A stretch of 64,000 bases of DNA from Nocardioides daeguensis (GCF_019192965.1 NZ_JAHTKU010000002.1:58233-122232); one strand, 5' to 3'. Counted from the first letter of the stretch, positions 33,571 to 42,402 are shown. The notes: generated by a model not told the origin, from the letters alone. Translations and numbers: made by a program.

Positions 33571-35275
33571 CATGAGCAAGGTCGCCACGACCAACGGCAC
33601 GACGCCCGCCACCGCCAAGGGTGGCAAGGCTGCCGGAACCATCGCGAACTGGGCCGACGAGCGCCTGGGCCTCGGCTCCGCGATGAAGAAGAACATCCGC
33701 AAGGTGTTCCCGGACCACTGGTCGTTCATGCTGGGCGAGATCGCCCTGTGGAGCTTCGTCGTCGTCCTGCTGACCGGTGTCTTCCTGACGCTGTGGTTCG
33801 ACCCGAGCATGACCGAGGTCCAGTACGACGGCGCGTACGACCCGCTGCGCGGCGTCCACATGTCGTCGGCCTACGCCTCGTCGCTGGACATCTCCTTCGA
33901 CGTCCGTGGTGGCCTGCTCATGCGGCAGATGCACCACTGGGGCGCGATGATCTTCATCGCCTCGATGATGATCCACATGCTCCGCGTCTACCTGACCGGC
34001 GCGTTCCGCAAGCCGCGCGAGCTGAACTGGATCATCGGCTGCCTGCTCCTGCTGCTGGGCACGATCGAGGGCTTCACCGGCTACTCGCTCCCCGACGACC
34101 TGCTCTCCGGAACCGGTGTCCGGGCGGCGGACGGCTTCATGAAGGCCTCGCCGATCGTCGGCTCCTACATGTCGTTCTTCCTGTTCGGCGGCGAGTTCCC
34201 GGGCGACGCGATCATCCCGCGGTTCTACGCGATGCACATCCTGCTCATCCCGGGCCTGCTGCTCGCCCTGGTGGCCGCGCACATGCTGCTGCTCGTCTAC
34301 CACAAGCACACGCAGTGGCCTGGCCCCGGCCGGACCGAGCAGAACGTCGTCGGCTACCCGATGCTCCCGGTCTACGCGGCCAAGGCGGGCGGCTTCTTCT
34401 TCATCGTGTTCGGCACCATCGCCACGATGGGCGGCCTGTTCTCGATCAACGCGGTGTGGAAGTACGGCCCGTACGACCCGTCCAAGGTGACCGCGGGCTC
34501 GCAGCCCGACTGGTACATGGGCTGGCCCGACGGCCTGCTGCGCATCATCCCGGCCTGGGAGACGCACATCTGGGGCATCACCTTGTCCTGGAACGTGATG
34601 ATCCCGATCCTCGTGATGCCGCCGCTGATGCTGATGATCCTGATGGCGCTGCCGTTCCTCGAGGCGTGGATCACGGGCGACAAGCGGGAGCACCACCTGC
34701 TCCAGCGCCCGCGCAACGCGCCGACCCGCACCGCGATCATGGTCGCGCTGATGACCTTCTACGGCCTGTCCTGGGCCGCGGGCGGCAACGACATCATCGC
34801 GATCAAGCTCCACCTGAGCATCAACCAGATCACGTACTTCATGCGTGGCGCGGTGTTCATCGGTCCCGTCATCGCCTTCATCATCACGCGTCGCTGGTGC
34901 ATCTCGCTCCAGCGCCACGACGAGGGCAAGCTGCTCCACGGCTACGAGACCGGTGTCCTGGTCCGCTCCCCCGAGGGTGGGTACGCCGAGAAGCACCTCC
35001 CCCTCCCCGAGGGCAAGGCCTACGCGCTCACGGCCCGCGACGACGACCCGACGCCGGAGACGGTCGAGGAGATCGACGCCTCCGGTGCCACCGGACGCAG
35101 CGCGCGGCTGCGCAAGCTGCGGGCCAAGCTGGCTGCGCTGTTCTTCGCGGACAACGTCCAGAAGCCGACGGCCGAGGAGCTGCACGAGGCCCAGCACCAC
35201 GCGGAGCACGAGCTGCACGAGCTCGAGTCGCAGATCGCGGCCGGCCCCAACCGGCACGGTCCGGCAGAGCACTGA
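33557..35275 (+). CDS. qcrB: Cytochrome b subunit of the bc1 complex
   Basis: The 572-aa menaquinol-oxidising cytochrome b has eight helices. It shows the paired His ligands of two b hemes in RQMHHWGAMIFIASMMIHMLRVY and in MHILLIPGLLLALVAAHMLLLVYH. The Qo-site PDWY (SQPDWYMGWPDGLLR) corresponds to PEWY, and GYSLPDDLLSG is the Q-site loop. The C-terminal 90 residues are an Ala/His-rich cytoplasmic tail (HEAQHHAEHELHELES). ATG 33557, overlapping qcrA by 14 nt, is favoured by a GGGAG site; ATG 33572 is an alternative. It is the last respiratory gene of this operon. Confidence 0.95.
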   Translation: MTVGDMSKVATTNGTTPATAKGGKAAGTIANWADERLGLGSAMKKNIRKVFPDHWSFMLGEIALWSFVVVLLTGVFLTLWFDPSMTEVQYDGAYDPLRGVHMSSAYASSLDISFDVRGGLLMRQMHHWGAMIFIASMMIHMLRVYLTGAFRKPRELNWIIGCLLLLLGTIEGFTGYSLPDDLLSGTGVRAADGFMKASPIVGSYMSFFLFGGEFPGDAIIPRFYAMHILLIPGLLLALVAAHMLLLVYHKHTQWPGPGRTEQNVVGYPMLPVYAAKAGGFFFIVFGTIATMGGLFSINAVWKYGPYDPSKVTAGSQPDWYMGWPDGLLRIIPAWETHIWGITLSWNVMIPILVMPPLMLMILMALPFLEAWITGDKREHHLLQRPRNAPTRTAIMVALMTFYGLSWAAGGNDIIAIKLHLSINQITYFMRGAVFIGPVIAFIITRRWCISLQRHDEGKLLHGYETGVLVRSPEGGYAEKHLPLPEGKAYALTARDDDPTPETVEEIDASGATGRSARLRKLRAKLAALFFADNVQKPTAEELHEAQHHAEHELHELESQIAAGPNRHGPAEH

Positions 35276-35319
35276 TCGACCAGCACGACCACGGCCGACC
35301 CCGGCACCGCATTCTCGCG

Positions 35320-36648
35320 GTGTTCGGGGTCGCCGTGTTCCTGCTCTACAGCCTGGGCACGCTGCACCCTCCGATCACCGGTGACGTGTGGTCCGCGGAC
35401 CTCGGCGCCTGGCGCCTGGCGACCAGCGCGACGCCATGGCTCGACGACGTCGACCCCGACCAGCTGCCTGCGTGGCCCGGCGTCGACGGAGTGTCCAGCA
35501 GCGGACTGTGGACCGCTACGAACCCCGACAACGGGCACCTCACGGTGGCTCGCAGCCCGGGCGTGGTGCTCGCCGGCGTGCCGGCGTACGTGGTCGCCGG
35601 CTGGTTCGACGGCGCTGCGGGCAGGTTCTCGGACGCGCCCGGGTCGCTCACGGCGGCCCTGCTCGTCTCCGTGGCCGCCACCCTGCTGCTGTCGTGCACG
35701 GCTCGCCTCGTCCCGTTCCGAGCCGCGCTCGCTTGCGCCGGAGCGCTCGCCGTCGGGACGCCACTGTGGAGCGTCGCCGGCAACGACCTGTGGCCCCACT
35801 CCGTCGGGGTGCTCGGCATCGCCGGCATGGCCTGGGCGGCCTCGCGGGAGCGGTGGTGGCTCGTCGGGGTGTTCGGCGGCGTCGCCCTCGTCGGCCGTCT
35901 CCACCTGGCGCTGGTGGTGGCGGCGGTCGGTGTCGGTGTGGCGATCGCGCGGCGGCGGCCCGGCATCGCGATCCGCGTCGCCGGCGGCAGCCTGCCCTTC
36001 CTCGTGGCGAGCTCGGCGTGGGGGCACTGGTTGTACGGCAGCTGGAGCCCCACGACGGGCTACGCAGCGAGCACCCTCGGCGCGTGGCCCGCGTCGCGCG
36101 ACTGGGGCGAGCGCGCTGGCGACCTCGCCGGCGCACTGGTCTCCCCCGGCGTCGGCGTCCTCATCTGGACGCCGTGCCTGCTTCTGGTCCTCCCGTTCCT
36201 CGCTCGCGCCTGGAGGGACGCTCCCGACTGGACCCGGTCGCTGGCGCTCGGCGGCATCGTCTACCTGGCGATCCAGGTGTACCTCAACCCCTTCGACGGC
36301 GGCACCGGCTTCTGGGGTTACCGGTTGCCGCTCGAGACGCTGTGTGCGTGCTTCCCCCTCCTCGTCCTCGCTGCGGTGCGGATGGGACGGCGGACCCGGA
36401 TCGCGGCGTCCGTGCTCGTCGGGCTCCAGGTGGGTCTCCTCGCGATCGGCGTGCTCTTCGGCGCTGCGTCCACCGACGCCGACGGCGACGGCGACGCCTG
36501 GCGCTACAACCTCGCGCTGGACGCGTACCGCGAGAACCCCCCGGCGTTCTTGCTCATCCTCGGCATGGGCGCCACAGCGGCGTACCTGCTTGCCCGATGG
36601 CCGCAGCGACCTCGACTCGGCCACGGCGAGGTAGTCCCAAAGGGCTAG
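35320..36648 (+). CDS. Polytopic membrane protein, GT-C-like (start uncertain)
   Basis: The protein of about 442 aa has roughly ten hydrophobic helices. The first luminal loop has PPITGDVWSADLGAWRLA, an acidic motif at the GT-C catalytic position. Further family-like segments are NDLWPHSVGVLGIAGMAWA, VGRLHLALVVAAV and YLNPFDGGTGFWGYRLPLETLCA, similar to membrane mannosyl/arabinosyltransferase-like proteins. The start is unclear. The frame is open without ATG, GTG or TTG from 35272 to GTG 35320, which already lies in the first helix, and a CTG at the qcrB stop or an ATC/ATT codon are alternatives. Immediately after qcrB, it starts the glycan block. Confidence 0.65.
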   Translation: MFGVAVFLLYSLGTLHPPITGDVWSADLGAWRLATSATPWLDDVDPDQLPAWPGVDGVSSSGLWTATNPDNGHLTVARSPGVVLAGVPAYVVAGWFDGAAGRFSDAPGSLTAALLVSVAATLLLSCTARLVPFRAALACAGALAVGTPLWSVAGNDLWPHSVGVLGIAGMAWAASRERWWLVGVFGGVALVGRLHLALVVAAVGVGVAIARRRPGIAIRVAGGSLPFLVASSAWGHWLYGSWSPTTGYAASTLGAWPASRDWGERAGDLAGALVSPGVGVLIWTPCLLLVLPFLARAWRDAPDWTRSLALGGIVYLAIQVYLNPFDGGTGFWGYRLPLETLCACFPLLVLAAVRMGRRTRIAASVLVGLQVGLLAIGVLFGAASTDADGDGDAWRYNLALDAYRENPPAFLLILGMGATAAYLLARWPQRPRLGHGEVVPKG

Positions 36649-36709
36649 GCCGGCGACGACTGTCGGCCAGACCTGTCCAGGAGGGATGCCGCGAGCAGCT
36701 CGCCGTCAC

Positions 36710-36715
36710 TAACCT
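36710..36715 (+). promoter_or_regulatory. -10 hexamer of the GT2 gene (leaderless)
   Basis: TAACCT lies 6 nt before GTG 36722. Confidence 0.6.
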
Positions 36716-36721
36716 CGAGAC

Positions 36722-37423
36722 GTGAACCCGTCCGCCGCCCTCGACCGCACCCTCGTCGTCGTGCCCACGTACAACGAGGCAGCCATGGTGGGCTCCGTCG
36801 TCACCGGGCTTCGCGAGGTGTTCACGCATGTCGTCTGCGTGGACGACGGGTCGCACGACGACTCCGCTGCCGACGCCCGGGCAGCGGGGGCGACGGTGCT
36901 GCGCCACCCGGTCAACCTCGGCCAGGGCGCCGCCCTCCAGACCGGGTTCGACTACGCCCTGCGCCACACCGACGCCAGCCACGTGGTGACCTTCGACGCC
37001 GACGGGCAGTACCTCGTCTCGGATGCCGTGGCGATGGTCGAGCTGATCGAGGAGACCGGCGTCGACATCGTGCTCGGCTCCCGCAACCTGGGGCGCACCG
37101 AGGGCCAGCCCTTCGCCCGTCGGGTCCTGATGGCGGCGGCTCTGCGCTTCTCGCGCCGGATGACGGGGATCGAACTGACCGACACCCACAACGGCCTGCG
37201 CGTGCTCAGCCGGACCGCCGTCGCCGCCATGAACCTGCGCCAGCGCGGGATGGCCCACGCCTCGGAGATCGAGTCCCGGATCGCGTCCGCGGCGCTGACG
37301 TGGCGTGAGCACCCGGTGACGATGTGCTACTCGGACTACTCACGCGGCAAGGGACAGTCGAACCTCAACGCCTTGAACATCCTGTTCGACCTCGCCAGCG
37401 ACCGCATCGGAGCGCCCGCATGA
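36722..37423 (+). CDS. Family 2 glycosyltransferase (DPM/GtrB-like)
   Basis: The 233-aa GT2 enzyme of the polyprenyl-phosphate mannose synthase-like group has the GT-A fold. It shows VVVPTYNEA (residues 10-18), VCVDDGSHDDS, HPVNLGQGAALQTGFDYA, the metal/sugar-binding FDADGQY (DxD) and TDTHNGLRVLSR. It has no C-terminal membrane helices, so the next gene, a DUF2304 membrane protein overlapping by ATGA, is likely its membrane partner. It probably makes a polyprenyl-linked sugar donor for the GT-C protein upstream. The start is GTG 36722. Confidence 0.9.
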   Translation: MNPSAALDRTLVVVPTYNEAAMVGSVVTGLREVFTHVVCVDDGSHDDSAADARAAGATVLRHPVNLGQGAALQTGFDYALRHTDASHVVTFDADGQYLVSDAVAMVELIEETGVDIVLGSRNLGRTEGQPFARRVLMAAALRFSRRMTGIELTDTHNGLRVLSRTAVAAMNLRQRGMAHASEIESRIASAALTWREHPVTMCYSDYSRGKGQSNLNALNILFDLASDRIGAPA

Positions 37424-37770
37424 TCATCCGGGTCTTCCTGTTGGCCAGCATCGTGCTCGCGGTCGTCTGGCTGCTGCGTACCCGGCCCTCCGGTACCCGG
37501 CTCGCGGTCATGCGGGTCGCCGGCTTCCTGGTCGCAGCCGGAGCGGCGGCAAGCGTCATCGCACCGGGACTCGTCACCGACGCCGCCCACCTGGTGGGGG
37601 TTCGCGAGGGGCCCAACCTCATCCTCTACGTGCTGGTGGTCGTGTTCGTGTTCACCACCATCGTCCAGAGCCTGCGGATGCGCGACCTCGAGCGTCGCCT
37701 CGCACAGGTGGTCCGGGCTCAGGCCCTCGCCGGCGCGAAGCCACCGGCCGCGGTCGACACGGGCCGCTGA
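37420..37770 (+). CDS. DUF2304 membrane protein
   Basis: The 116-aa protein has three hydrophobic segments (about 4-20, 31-51, 64-82) and a coiled C-terminal helix (MRMRDLERRLAQVVRAQALAG-type, residues 83-105). This is the DUF2304 architecture, which is regularly encoded next to GT2 dolichol-phosphate-mannose-synthase-like enzymes. The gene overlaps the GT2 stop by ATGA. The likely role is a membrane tether or accessory subunit of the GT2 enzyme. Confidence 0.85.
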   Translation: MIIRVFLLASIVLAVVWLLRTRPSGTRLAVMRVAGFLVAAGAAASVIAPGLVTDAAHLVGVREGPNLILYVLVVVFVFTTIVQSLRMRDLERRLAQVVRAQALAGAKPPAAVDTGR

Positions 37771-37777
37771 GCGCGGC

Positions 37778-38374
37778 TCAGGACTCCGGCCGGCGTGCCA
37801 GGATCCAGACGTTGCGACGCCACCACGGCAACCACGCCAGCAGCGCCAGCACCCGCGGCCGACGCTTGCGCGGGAACCATCCCGACACGATGCCCGTCCC
37901 CGGAGCGACGCTCTCGTAGGAGACCCGGAGCACCTCGAACCCGTGGTCGGCGAAGATCCGCCGCATCGCCGTGCGGGTCCACGGTCGCCGGTGGGTGTAG
38001 TCGTGCCACGCCCAACGCTGGGCGTCGGGCGACGATGCGAACACCCGCCCCCCGGGCCGCAGGACTCGAAGGGTCTCCCCCACCACGGCAGCAGGATCGA
38101 GCAGGTGCTCGAGCACGTCCTTGAGCACGACGCCGTCGAAGCTCGCGTCCGGGAGCGGCAGCGGTTGCTCGAGGTCGACCAGGCGTACGTCGACACCCCG
38201 TTCCCGGGCCGCGTCGACCGCAGCCGGCACGTGGTCGAGGCCGACGTAGGCCGGGAAGTCCTCGGAGAGCCAGCCCGTGCCGCAGCCGACGTCGAGCAGT
38301 CGGCTGCCCGGTTCGAAGTGGCGTACGACGTCACGGTAGTAGCCGGGCCGCGCATGCCATTCGTGATAGCCCAC
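37778..38374 (-). CDS. SAM-dependent methyltransferase (class I)
   Basis: The 198-aa class I methyltransferase has motif I LLDVGCGTGWLSE (about residues 27-39), acidic motif II VGLDHVPAAVDAARERG, motif III DASFDGVVLKDVLEHLLDP and motif post-I LRPGGRVFASSPD. The C-terminal region (TRTAMRRIFADHGFEVLRVSYESV) is of the Methyltransf_11/23 type. It probably methylates a sugar or lipid product of the adjacent glycosyltransferases. The GTG start at 38374 has TAGACT 6 nt upstream, a hexamer that overlaps the stop codon of the neighbouring gene. Confidence 0.88.
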   Translation of the reverse strand: MGYHEWHARPGYYRDVVRHFEPGSRLLDVGCGTGWLSEDFPAYVGLDHVPAAVDAARERGVDVRLVDLEQPLPLPDASFDGVVLKDVLEHLLDPAAVVGETLRVLRPGGRVFASSPDAQRWAWHDYTHRRPWTRTAMRRIFADHGFEVLRVSYESVAPGTGIVSGWFPRKRRPRVLALLAWLPWWRRNVWILARRPES

Positions 38375-38380
38375 GGCGGG

Positions 38381-38386
38381 AGTCTA
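38381..38386 (-). promoter_or_regulatory. -10 hexamer of the methyltransferase (leaderless)
   Basis: TAGACT on the minus strand, 6 nt before GTG 38374. Its TAG is also the stop codon of the upstream glycosyltransferase gene. Confidence 0.5.
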
Positions 38387-39478
38387 GTGTCCGGCGGCGC
38401 GGCGCAGGGCGGTCAGTGTGCTCCGTGCCGTCCGGTCCCAGGTCAGGCTCCTGACGCGGGCGAGCCCGGCCCGGCGCAGCTGGTCCTGGAGCACCGGATC
38501 GCCCACCAGCCGACGCACCGCAGCGGCGATCTCCGCAGCCGACGTCGGGTCGAAGTACGTCATCGCCGTGTCCCCGACCTCGTGGAGGACCTCGATGTCG
38601 GAGCCGAGCACCGGGCACCCTGCCGCCATGGCCTCGACCACGGGAAGCCCGAAGCCTTCGAACAGGGTCGGGAAGACGTAGCCGGTGGCAGAGGCGTACA
38701 GGTCAGCGAGCTCCGCAGCGTCCACCCAGCCGCGCAGGAGGACGTCGTCGTGCAGACCGTGGCGCTCCACCTCGTCGCGCAGCGGGTCCGCGCCATGACT
38801 CCCGGTGAGGACGAGCAGGGGTCGCTCGGCCGCCGGAATCAGGGACCAGGCCTCGATCAGGAGCGCGAAGTTCTTGTGGGGCATCCGGTTGCCACCGGCC
38901 AGGAGGAACGGGCGCGCGGAAGGCCGGCGCTCCCCTCGCGCCCCGGCCGGGGCGCCGAGCAACGCGACGTCGACGTCGTCCGGACGACGGCCGGTGAGCG
39001 TGGTGATGTCGGCAGCAGTGGCAGCGCTGTCGGCCAGGAGCCGGTCGGCCACCTTGATCGTGCGCAGCTGGAGTCGTCGGACGCCCTCCGAGCGGCCGCC
39101 CGGGACCCATTCCGGGTGCTTGAGGGGCAGCAGGTCGTGCACGGTCACCACGGTGGGCAACGCGCGGAAGGCTGGCCCGAAGTTCGCAGGACAGTGCAGG
39201 ACGTCCGCGCCCAGCAGGCGCGCCCGCGGGCCGACGGCGAAGGCAACCGCTGCTGCCCACTGCACCCGGTTCTCGCCGGAGACCGGCAGGTGCACCAGCT
39301 CACCCGGGAACCAGGCGCCCTGCGGCCCGCGGAGCTCTCGCCCGCCGATGCCGACCAGCTCGACCCCCGGATGTGCCGCGAGCGCCGGGAGCAGCCGGCG
39401 CGCATAGCTCTCGGTGCCCCCCTTGCGGCCCGTGAAGTAGACCAGCTCGACCGCCACACGCAGCGGCGCACTCGTCAT
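38384..39478 (-). CDS. Family 4 (GT-B) glycosyltransferase
   Basis: The 364-aa GT-B enzyme has an N-terminal acceptor domain with VYFTGRKGGTESYARRLLPAL (G-rich loop) and VTVHDLLPLKHPEWVPGG. The donor domain shows LLAGGNRMPHKNFALLIEAW, VLTGSHGADPL, and the E-x7-E region FPTLFEGFGLPVVEAMAAGCPVLGSDIEVL. It is a retaining enzyme by family. It overlaps the preceding GT4 gene by 4 nt (ATGA, 39475-39478) and forms a pair with it. It probably builds a surface oligosaccharide. Confidence 0.9.
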   Translation of the reverse strand: MTSAPLRVAVELVYFTGRKGGTESYARRLLPALAAHPGVELVGIGGRELRGPQGAWFPGELVHLPVSGENRVQWAAAVAFAVGPRARLLGADVLHCPANFGPAFRALPTVVTVHDLLPLKHPEWVPGGRSEGVRRLQLRTIKVADRLLADSAATAADITTLTGRRPDDVDVALLGAPAGARGERRPSARPFLLAGGNRMPHKNFALLIEAWSLIPAAERPLLVLTGSHGADPLRDEVERHGLHDDVLLRGWVDAAELADLYASATGYVFPTLFEGFGLPVVEAMAAGCPVLGSDIEVLHEVGDTAMTYFDPTSAAEIAAAVRRLVGDPVLQDQLRRAGLARVRSLTWDRTARSTLTALRRAAGH

Positions 39479-40635
39479 CCCGCCTCCACCCGTGCCTCGA
39501 TGGCCGCGAGGATGCGTCGCGCCGTGACGGCCACGGAGCCGGTCCGCGCGTGCTCGTCGTACCAGGCCCGAGCGCTGCGTCGGAGCTCCGCGCCCCGCTC
39601 GATCACCTCGACGATCGCGGCCGCCAGGTCCTCAGCATCGGTCGTGCGCGCCACCGCGCCGTTGAGCCCCGGATCGACCAGCTCGACCGACGCGTTGTCC
39701 GGCCCGTCGACGACCACCACCGGAGTGCCCGCCGCCATCGCCTCGACCACCACGAGCCCGTAGCCCTCCCGACCCGACGGATTGACCAGCACCGAGGCCG
39801 TCCGCAGTGCATGGTCGAACTCGGCGCGCTCGACGAAACCCGGGAGAGCGACCACGTCCTCCAGGCCGAGGCGCTCCACCTCCCGGCGGACGTCCTCCCG
39901 GCAGGGGCCGTCGCCATAGATGGTCGCGGTCAGGCCCGGGAGATGTCTGCGCGCGGCGGCGATCGCCGCAGGCAGGGCGTCGACGTGCTTGTCCTCGATG
40001 TGGCGCCCGACGTAGATGACGTGCGGCCGCCGCGGTGGTTCGAGGAACGCGGGACCGTGGTCCTCGGGAAACACCAGGCCGGGGCTGCGCAACGGCGTCG
40101 ACCGCAGCCCGCTGTCGACCAGGCGAGCAGCATTCAAGGCCGAGTGACAGGTCGCCACGGGCGAGAGCCGCGCTGCCAGCCGCTGCAGGGCCCACGCCAC
40201 GCGGCCGAGCACGGGCCCGCTGTAGTCACGCCAGCGCTGGGGCGTCCAGACCTCCAGCCAGTCAGCCGCCACCGCGGTCCGCGACCCGAGCAGCGCGCCG
40301 CGCACCGCCGGCACGTTGGTCGCCGGCAGCGCGCTGACAAGAACGGCGTCGTACCGACGGCGGTTGCGCAGCAGGTGCGCGAACAGGCGCACAGCGAACC
40401 CCAGAGCGGGTCCCGGCCGGCGAGCGCCGGAGCCGTCGTGCAGGACGGCACGGCCGGCGACCGCGACGACCTCGACCCCACGGACCTCCGGCACCGGGCC
40501 GTCCCACTGCCGGCGCGTCAGGTAGCTGACCTCGTGGCCCTGGGCCACGAACTCCTCCGCGAACGCACGGTACTGCCGCTCGCCTCCCCCCAGGGTCCAG
40601 GGGTAGAGGCAGTCGTAGGCGATCGCGATCCGCAT
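39475..40635 (-). CDS. Family 4 (GT-B) glycosyltransferase
   Basis: The 386-aa GT4 enzyme starts MRIAIAYDCLYPWTLGGGERQYRAFAEE, a normal GT-B opening. The donor half has VIYVGRHIEDKHVDALPAAIAAA, ATIYGDGPCREDVRREVERLGL, and VNPSGREGYGLVVVEAMAAGTPVVVVDGPDNAS, with the nucleotide-sugar E-x7-E motif. ATG 40635 is chosen; the longer frame runs through the L,D-transpeptidase gene. A weak CAACGT lies 7 nt upstream. It is followed directly by the second GT4 gene. Confidence 0.9.
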   Translation of the reverse strand: MRIAIAYDCLYPWTLGGGERQYRAFAEEFVAQGHEVSYLTRRQWDGPVPEVRGVEVVAVAGRAVLHDGSGARRPGPALGFAVRLFAHLLRNRRRYDAVLVSALPATNVPAVRGALLGSRTAVAADWLEVWTPQRWRDYSGPVLGRVAWALQRLAARLSPVATCHSALNAARLVDSGLRSTPLRSPGLVFPEDHGPAFLEPPRRPHVIYVGRHIEDKHVDALPAAIAAARRHLPGLTATIYGDGPCREDVRREVERLGLEDVVALPGFVERAEFDHALRTASVLVNPSGREGYGLVVVEAMAAGTPVVVVDGPDNASVELVDPGLNGAVARTTDAEDLAAAIVEVIERGAELRRSARAWYDEHARTGSVAVTARRILAAIEARVEAG

Positions 40636-40655
40636 GGTGCCGACGTTGCGGGCGC

Positions 40656-41870
40656 TCAGCTGAGCGCGGAGCCGGCGGCGTACTCGTTCCAGGCGATGTT
40701 CCAGTCGCCCCAGCCGTTGCCGGGCTCCATGGGGCGGTCGGTGCCGACGTACTCGACGACGTCCCCACGACGGGTCATGGCGTAGAGCCAGGCAGCGTTG
40801 TCGGTGCTCATGCCGGTGCAGCCGTGCGAGACGTTGGCGTGGCCCTGGGAGCCGACCGACCACGGAGCGGCGTGGATGAACTCACCGGAGCTGGTCAGGC
40901 GCATGGCCCACTTGACGTCGTCGATGTCGTAGGCCTCGGCGGAGCCGCGGGCGATGCCGACGGTCTCGGAGTTCATCCGCTTCTGGGCGTACTTCTCCAT
41001 GATCACCTTGACGCCCGAGCGGGTGGTGAAGCCCGGCTTGCCGGTGGTGATGGGCAGCGTGCGGACCAGCTTGCCGTTCTCGAACACCTTCATCTGATGG
41101 GTGCGGGCGTTGACCTTGTAGACGTGCGCGGCGCCGACCTCGAAGTCGACGTCGCGGTCCTCCTGGCCGTAGATCCCACCGCCGGCGCCGACGCCGTTGA
41201 CGTCGACGGCGACACTGACCTTGGTACCGGCCTGCCAGTAGGTCTCGGGCCGCCAGTGCGCCTCCGTGCTGCTGACCCAGTACCAGGAGCCGGCCTGGGC
41301 CGGCGTGGAGGTGACGGTCATGTGCTTCTCGAAGCTCGCCTGGTCGGTGACGGGGAGGTCGAAGGTGACGATCACCGGCATGCCGACACCGACCGTCTCC
41401 CCCTGCAGGGGTGCGATCGAGGCGTAGGTCTGCCGGTCGAGGCCGAGTGCCTCGGTGGTGAAGGTCGAGATGTCCTCCACGTCCTTGCCGTCGCCGTTGC
41501 GGGCCACGGCGCGCACCCGGTAGCGGGTGCCGGGCTCGAGCCCGCCGGTGGCCACCCACCGGGTCCCGTCGGCGCGGATCTCGCCCTCGACGCGACCGGC
41601 CTTGGACCGGACGACGACCGTGGTGAGCGTGCCCTTGTCGGCCTTCACCTTGACGACCTTGTCGACCGGTACGCCGGTCGCGTCGTCCTTGACGTTGGTC
41701 GTGACGACGGCCTCGGTGGCAGCCGCCGGCGTGCTGTCGTCCTCCCCCGGCGAGGCAACGCCGGGCACGAAGCCCGAGCCGTCGCAGGCGGACGCGACGA
41801 GAGCCACGGCAGCCAGTGCGGCGGCGGCGCGCAGGGCGCGCGAACGAGGGCGTGTCAGCGGGGAAGGCAC
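40656..41870 (-). CDS. ldt: L,D-transpeptidase lipoprotein with Ig-like domain
   Basis: The 404-aa lipoprotein has a signal sequence with lipobox VASAC (about residues 26-30). One or two Ig-like domains (about 45-240, ALGLDRQTYASIAPLQGETVGVGMPVIVTF in blocks) precede a YkuD domain. The catalytic Cys is in VSHGCTGMSTDNAAWLY and the conserved His in GEFIHAAPWSVGSQG. It crosslinks peptidoglycan 3-3 in the cell wall, like LdtMt2. GTG 41870 is chosen because TACCCT lies 6 nt upstream. Ldt genes often sit beside the oxidase cluster in actinobacteria. It is transcribed separately from the oxidase genes, from which a hairpin separates it. Confidence 0.93.
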   Translation of the reverse strand: MPSPLTRPRSRALRAAAALAAVALVASACDGSGFVPGVASPGEDDSTPAAATEAVVTTNVKDDATGVPVDKVVKVKADKGTLTTVVVRSKAGRVEGEIRADGTRWVATGGLEPGTRYRVRAVARNGDGKDVEDISTFTTEALGLDRQTYASIAPLQGETVGVGMPVIVTFDLPVTDQASFEKHMTVTSTPAQAGSWYWVSSTEAHWRPETYWQAGTKVSVAVDVNGVGAGGGIYGQEDRDVDFEVGAAHVYKVNARTHQMKVFENGKLVRTLPITTGKPGFTTRSGVKVIMEKYAQKRMNSETVGIARGSAEAYDIDDVKWAMRLTSSGEFIHAAPWSVGSQGHANVSHGCTGMSTDNAAWLYAMTRRGDVVEYVGTDRPMEPGNGWGDWNIAWNEYAAGSALS

Positions 41871-41876
41871 TCGACG

Positions 41877-41882
41877 AGGGTA
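41877..41882 (-). promoter_or_regulatory. -10 hexamer of the L,D-transpeptidase gene (leaderless)
   Basis: TACCCT on the minus strand, 6 nt before GTG 41870. Confidence 0.55.
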
Positions 41883-41915
41883 CCTGCCGGTCCCCCGGAT
41901 TCGGGGTTGGAAGCA

Positions 41916-41955
41916 CGTCGGCGGTGTCACACCGAAAGGTGGGACACCGCCGACG
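41916..41955 (-). terminator. Strong hairpin terminator of the ctaCDF operon
   Basis: A 13-bp perfect stem CGTCGGCGGTGTC / GACACCGCCGACG, one A-G mismatch, then CACC/GGTG closed by a GAAA tetraloop. It begins 30 nt after the ctaF stop. Confidence 0.75.
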
Positions 41956-41985
41956 AGAGGCGTTGCGAGGGGCTCAGCCCGATGT

Positions 41986-42402
41986 TCAGTGGGCGTAGAC
42001 GCCCCGGTAGTACTCGAAGATCCAGCCGCTGACCGCCACAGCGCCGAGCACGACGGCGATGATGAACAGCCACCAGGCCAGCACGGCGAGCGAGAAGACG
42101 ATCAGGCCGAGCGTGGCGGCGCACCACAGCGGCCACCAGGAGTAGGGCGGGAAGAAGCCCATCTCGCCGGCACCGTCCGCGATCTCACCGTCCTTGAGGT
42201 CCTCCGGGCGGGAGTCCATCCGGTTGGCGTGGAAGCCCAGGTACAGCGCGACCATGGCGCTCAGCAGCGTGGTCATCACCAGGGCCGACGTGCCGGTCCA
42301 GTCAGCGCCGTGCTCGCTGCCGTCGGTGATGAACCAGTACGCCGGGCTGACCAGGACCAGGAAGACCGTGGTCACGCCGAAGATCCATGCTTCGACCTTC
42401 AT
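41986..42402 (-). CDS. ctaF: Cytochrome c oxidase subunit IV (actinobacterial)
   Basis: The 138-aa actinobacterial subunit IV, CtaF, has four hydrophobic helices (residues 5-27, 38-57, 88-107, 110-130). It contains the signature GFFPPYSWWPLWCAATLGLIVFSLA and the C-terminal FEYYRGVYAH. It is required for stable aa3 oxidase. ATG 42402 overlaps the ctaD stop by one base (TGATG). Confidence 0.93.
   Translation of the reverse strand: MKVEAWIFGVTTVFLVLVSPAYWFITDGSEHGADWTGTSALVMTTLLSAMVALYLGFHANRMDSRPEDLKDGEIADGAGEMGFFPPYSWWPLWCAATLGLIVFSLAVLAWWLFIIAVVLGAVAVSGWIFEYYRGVYAH

Noticed and set aside
33748..35271. Plus-strand frame extending the GT-C-like protein upstream through qcrB
   Set aside because: It is an out-of-frame shadow of qcrB with Arg/Pro-rich composition. 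The real protein begins near 35272-35320.
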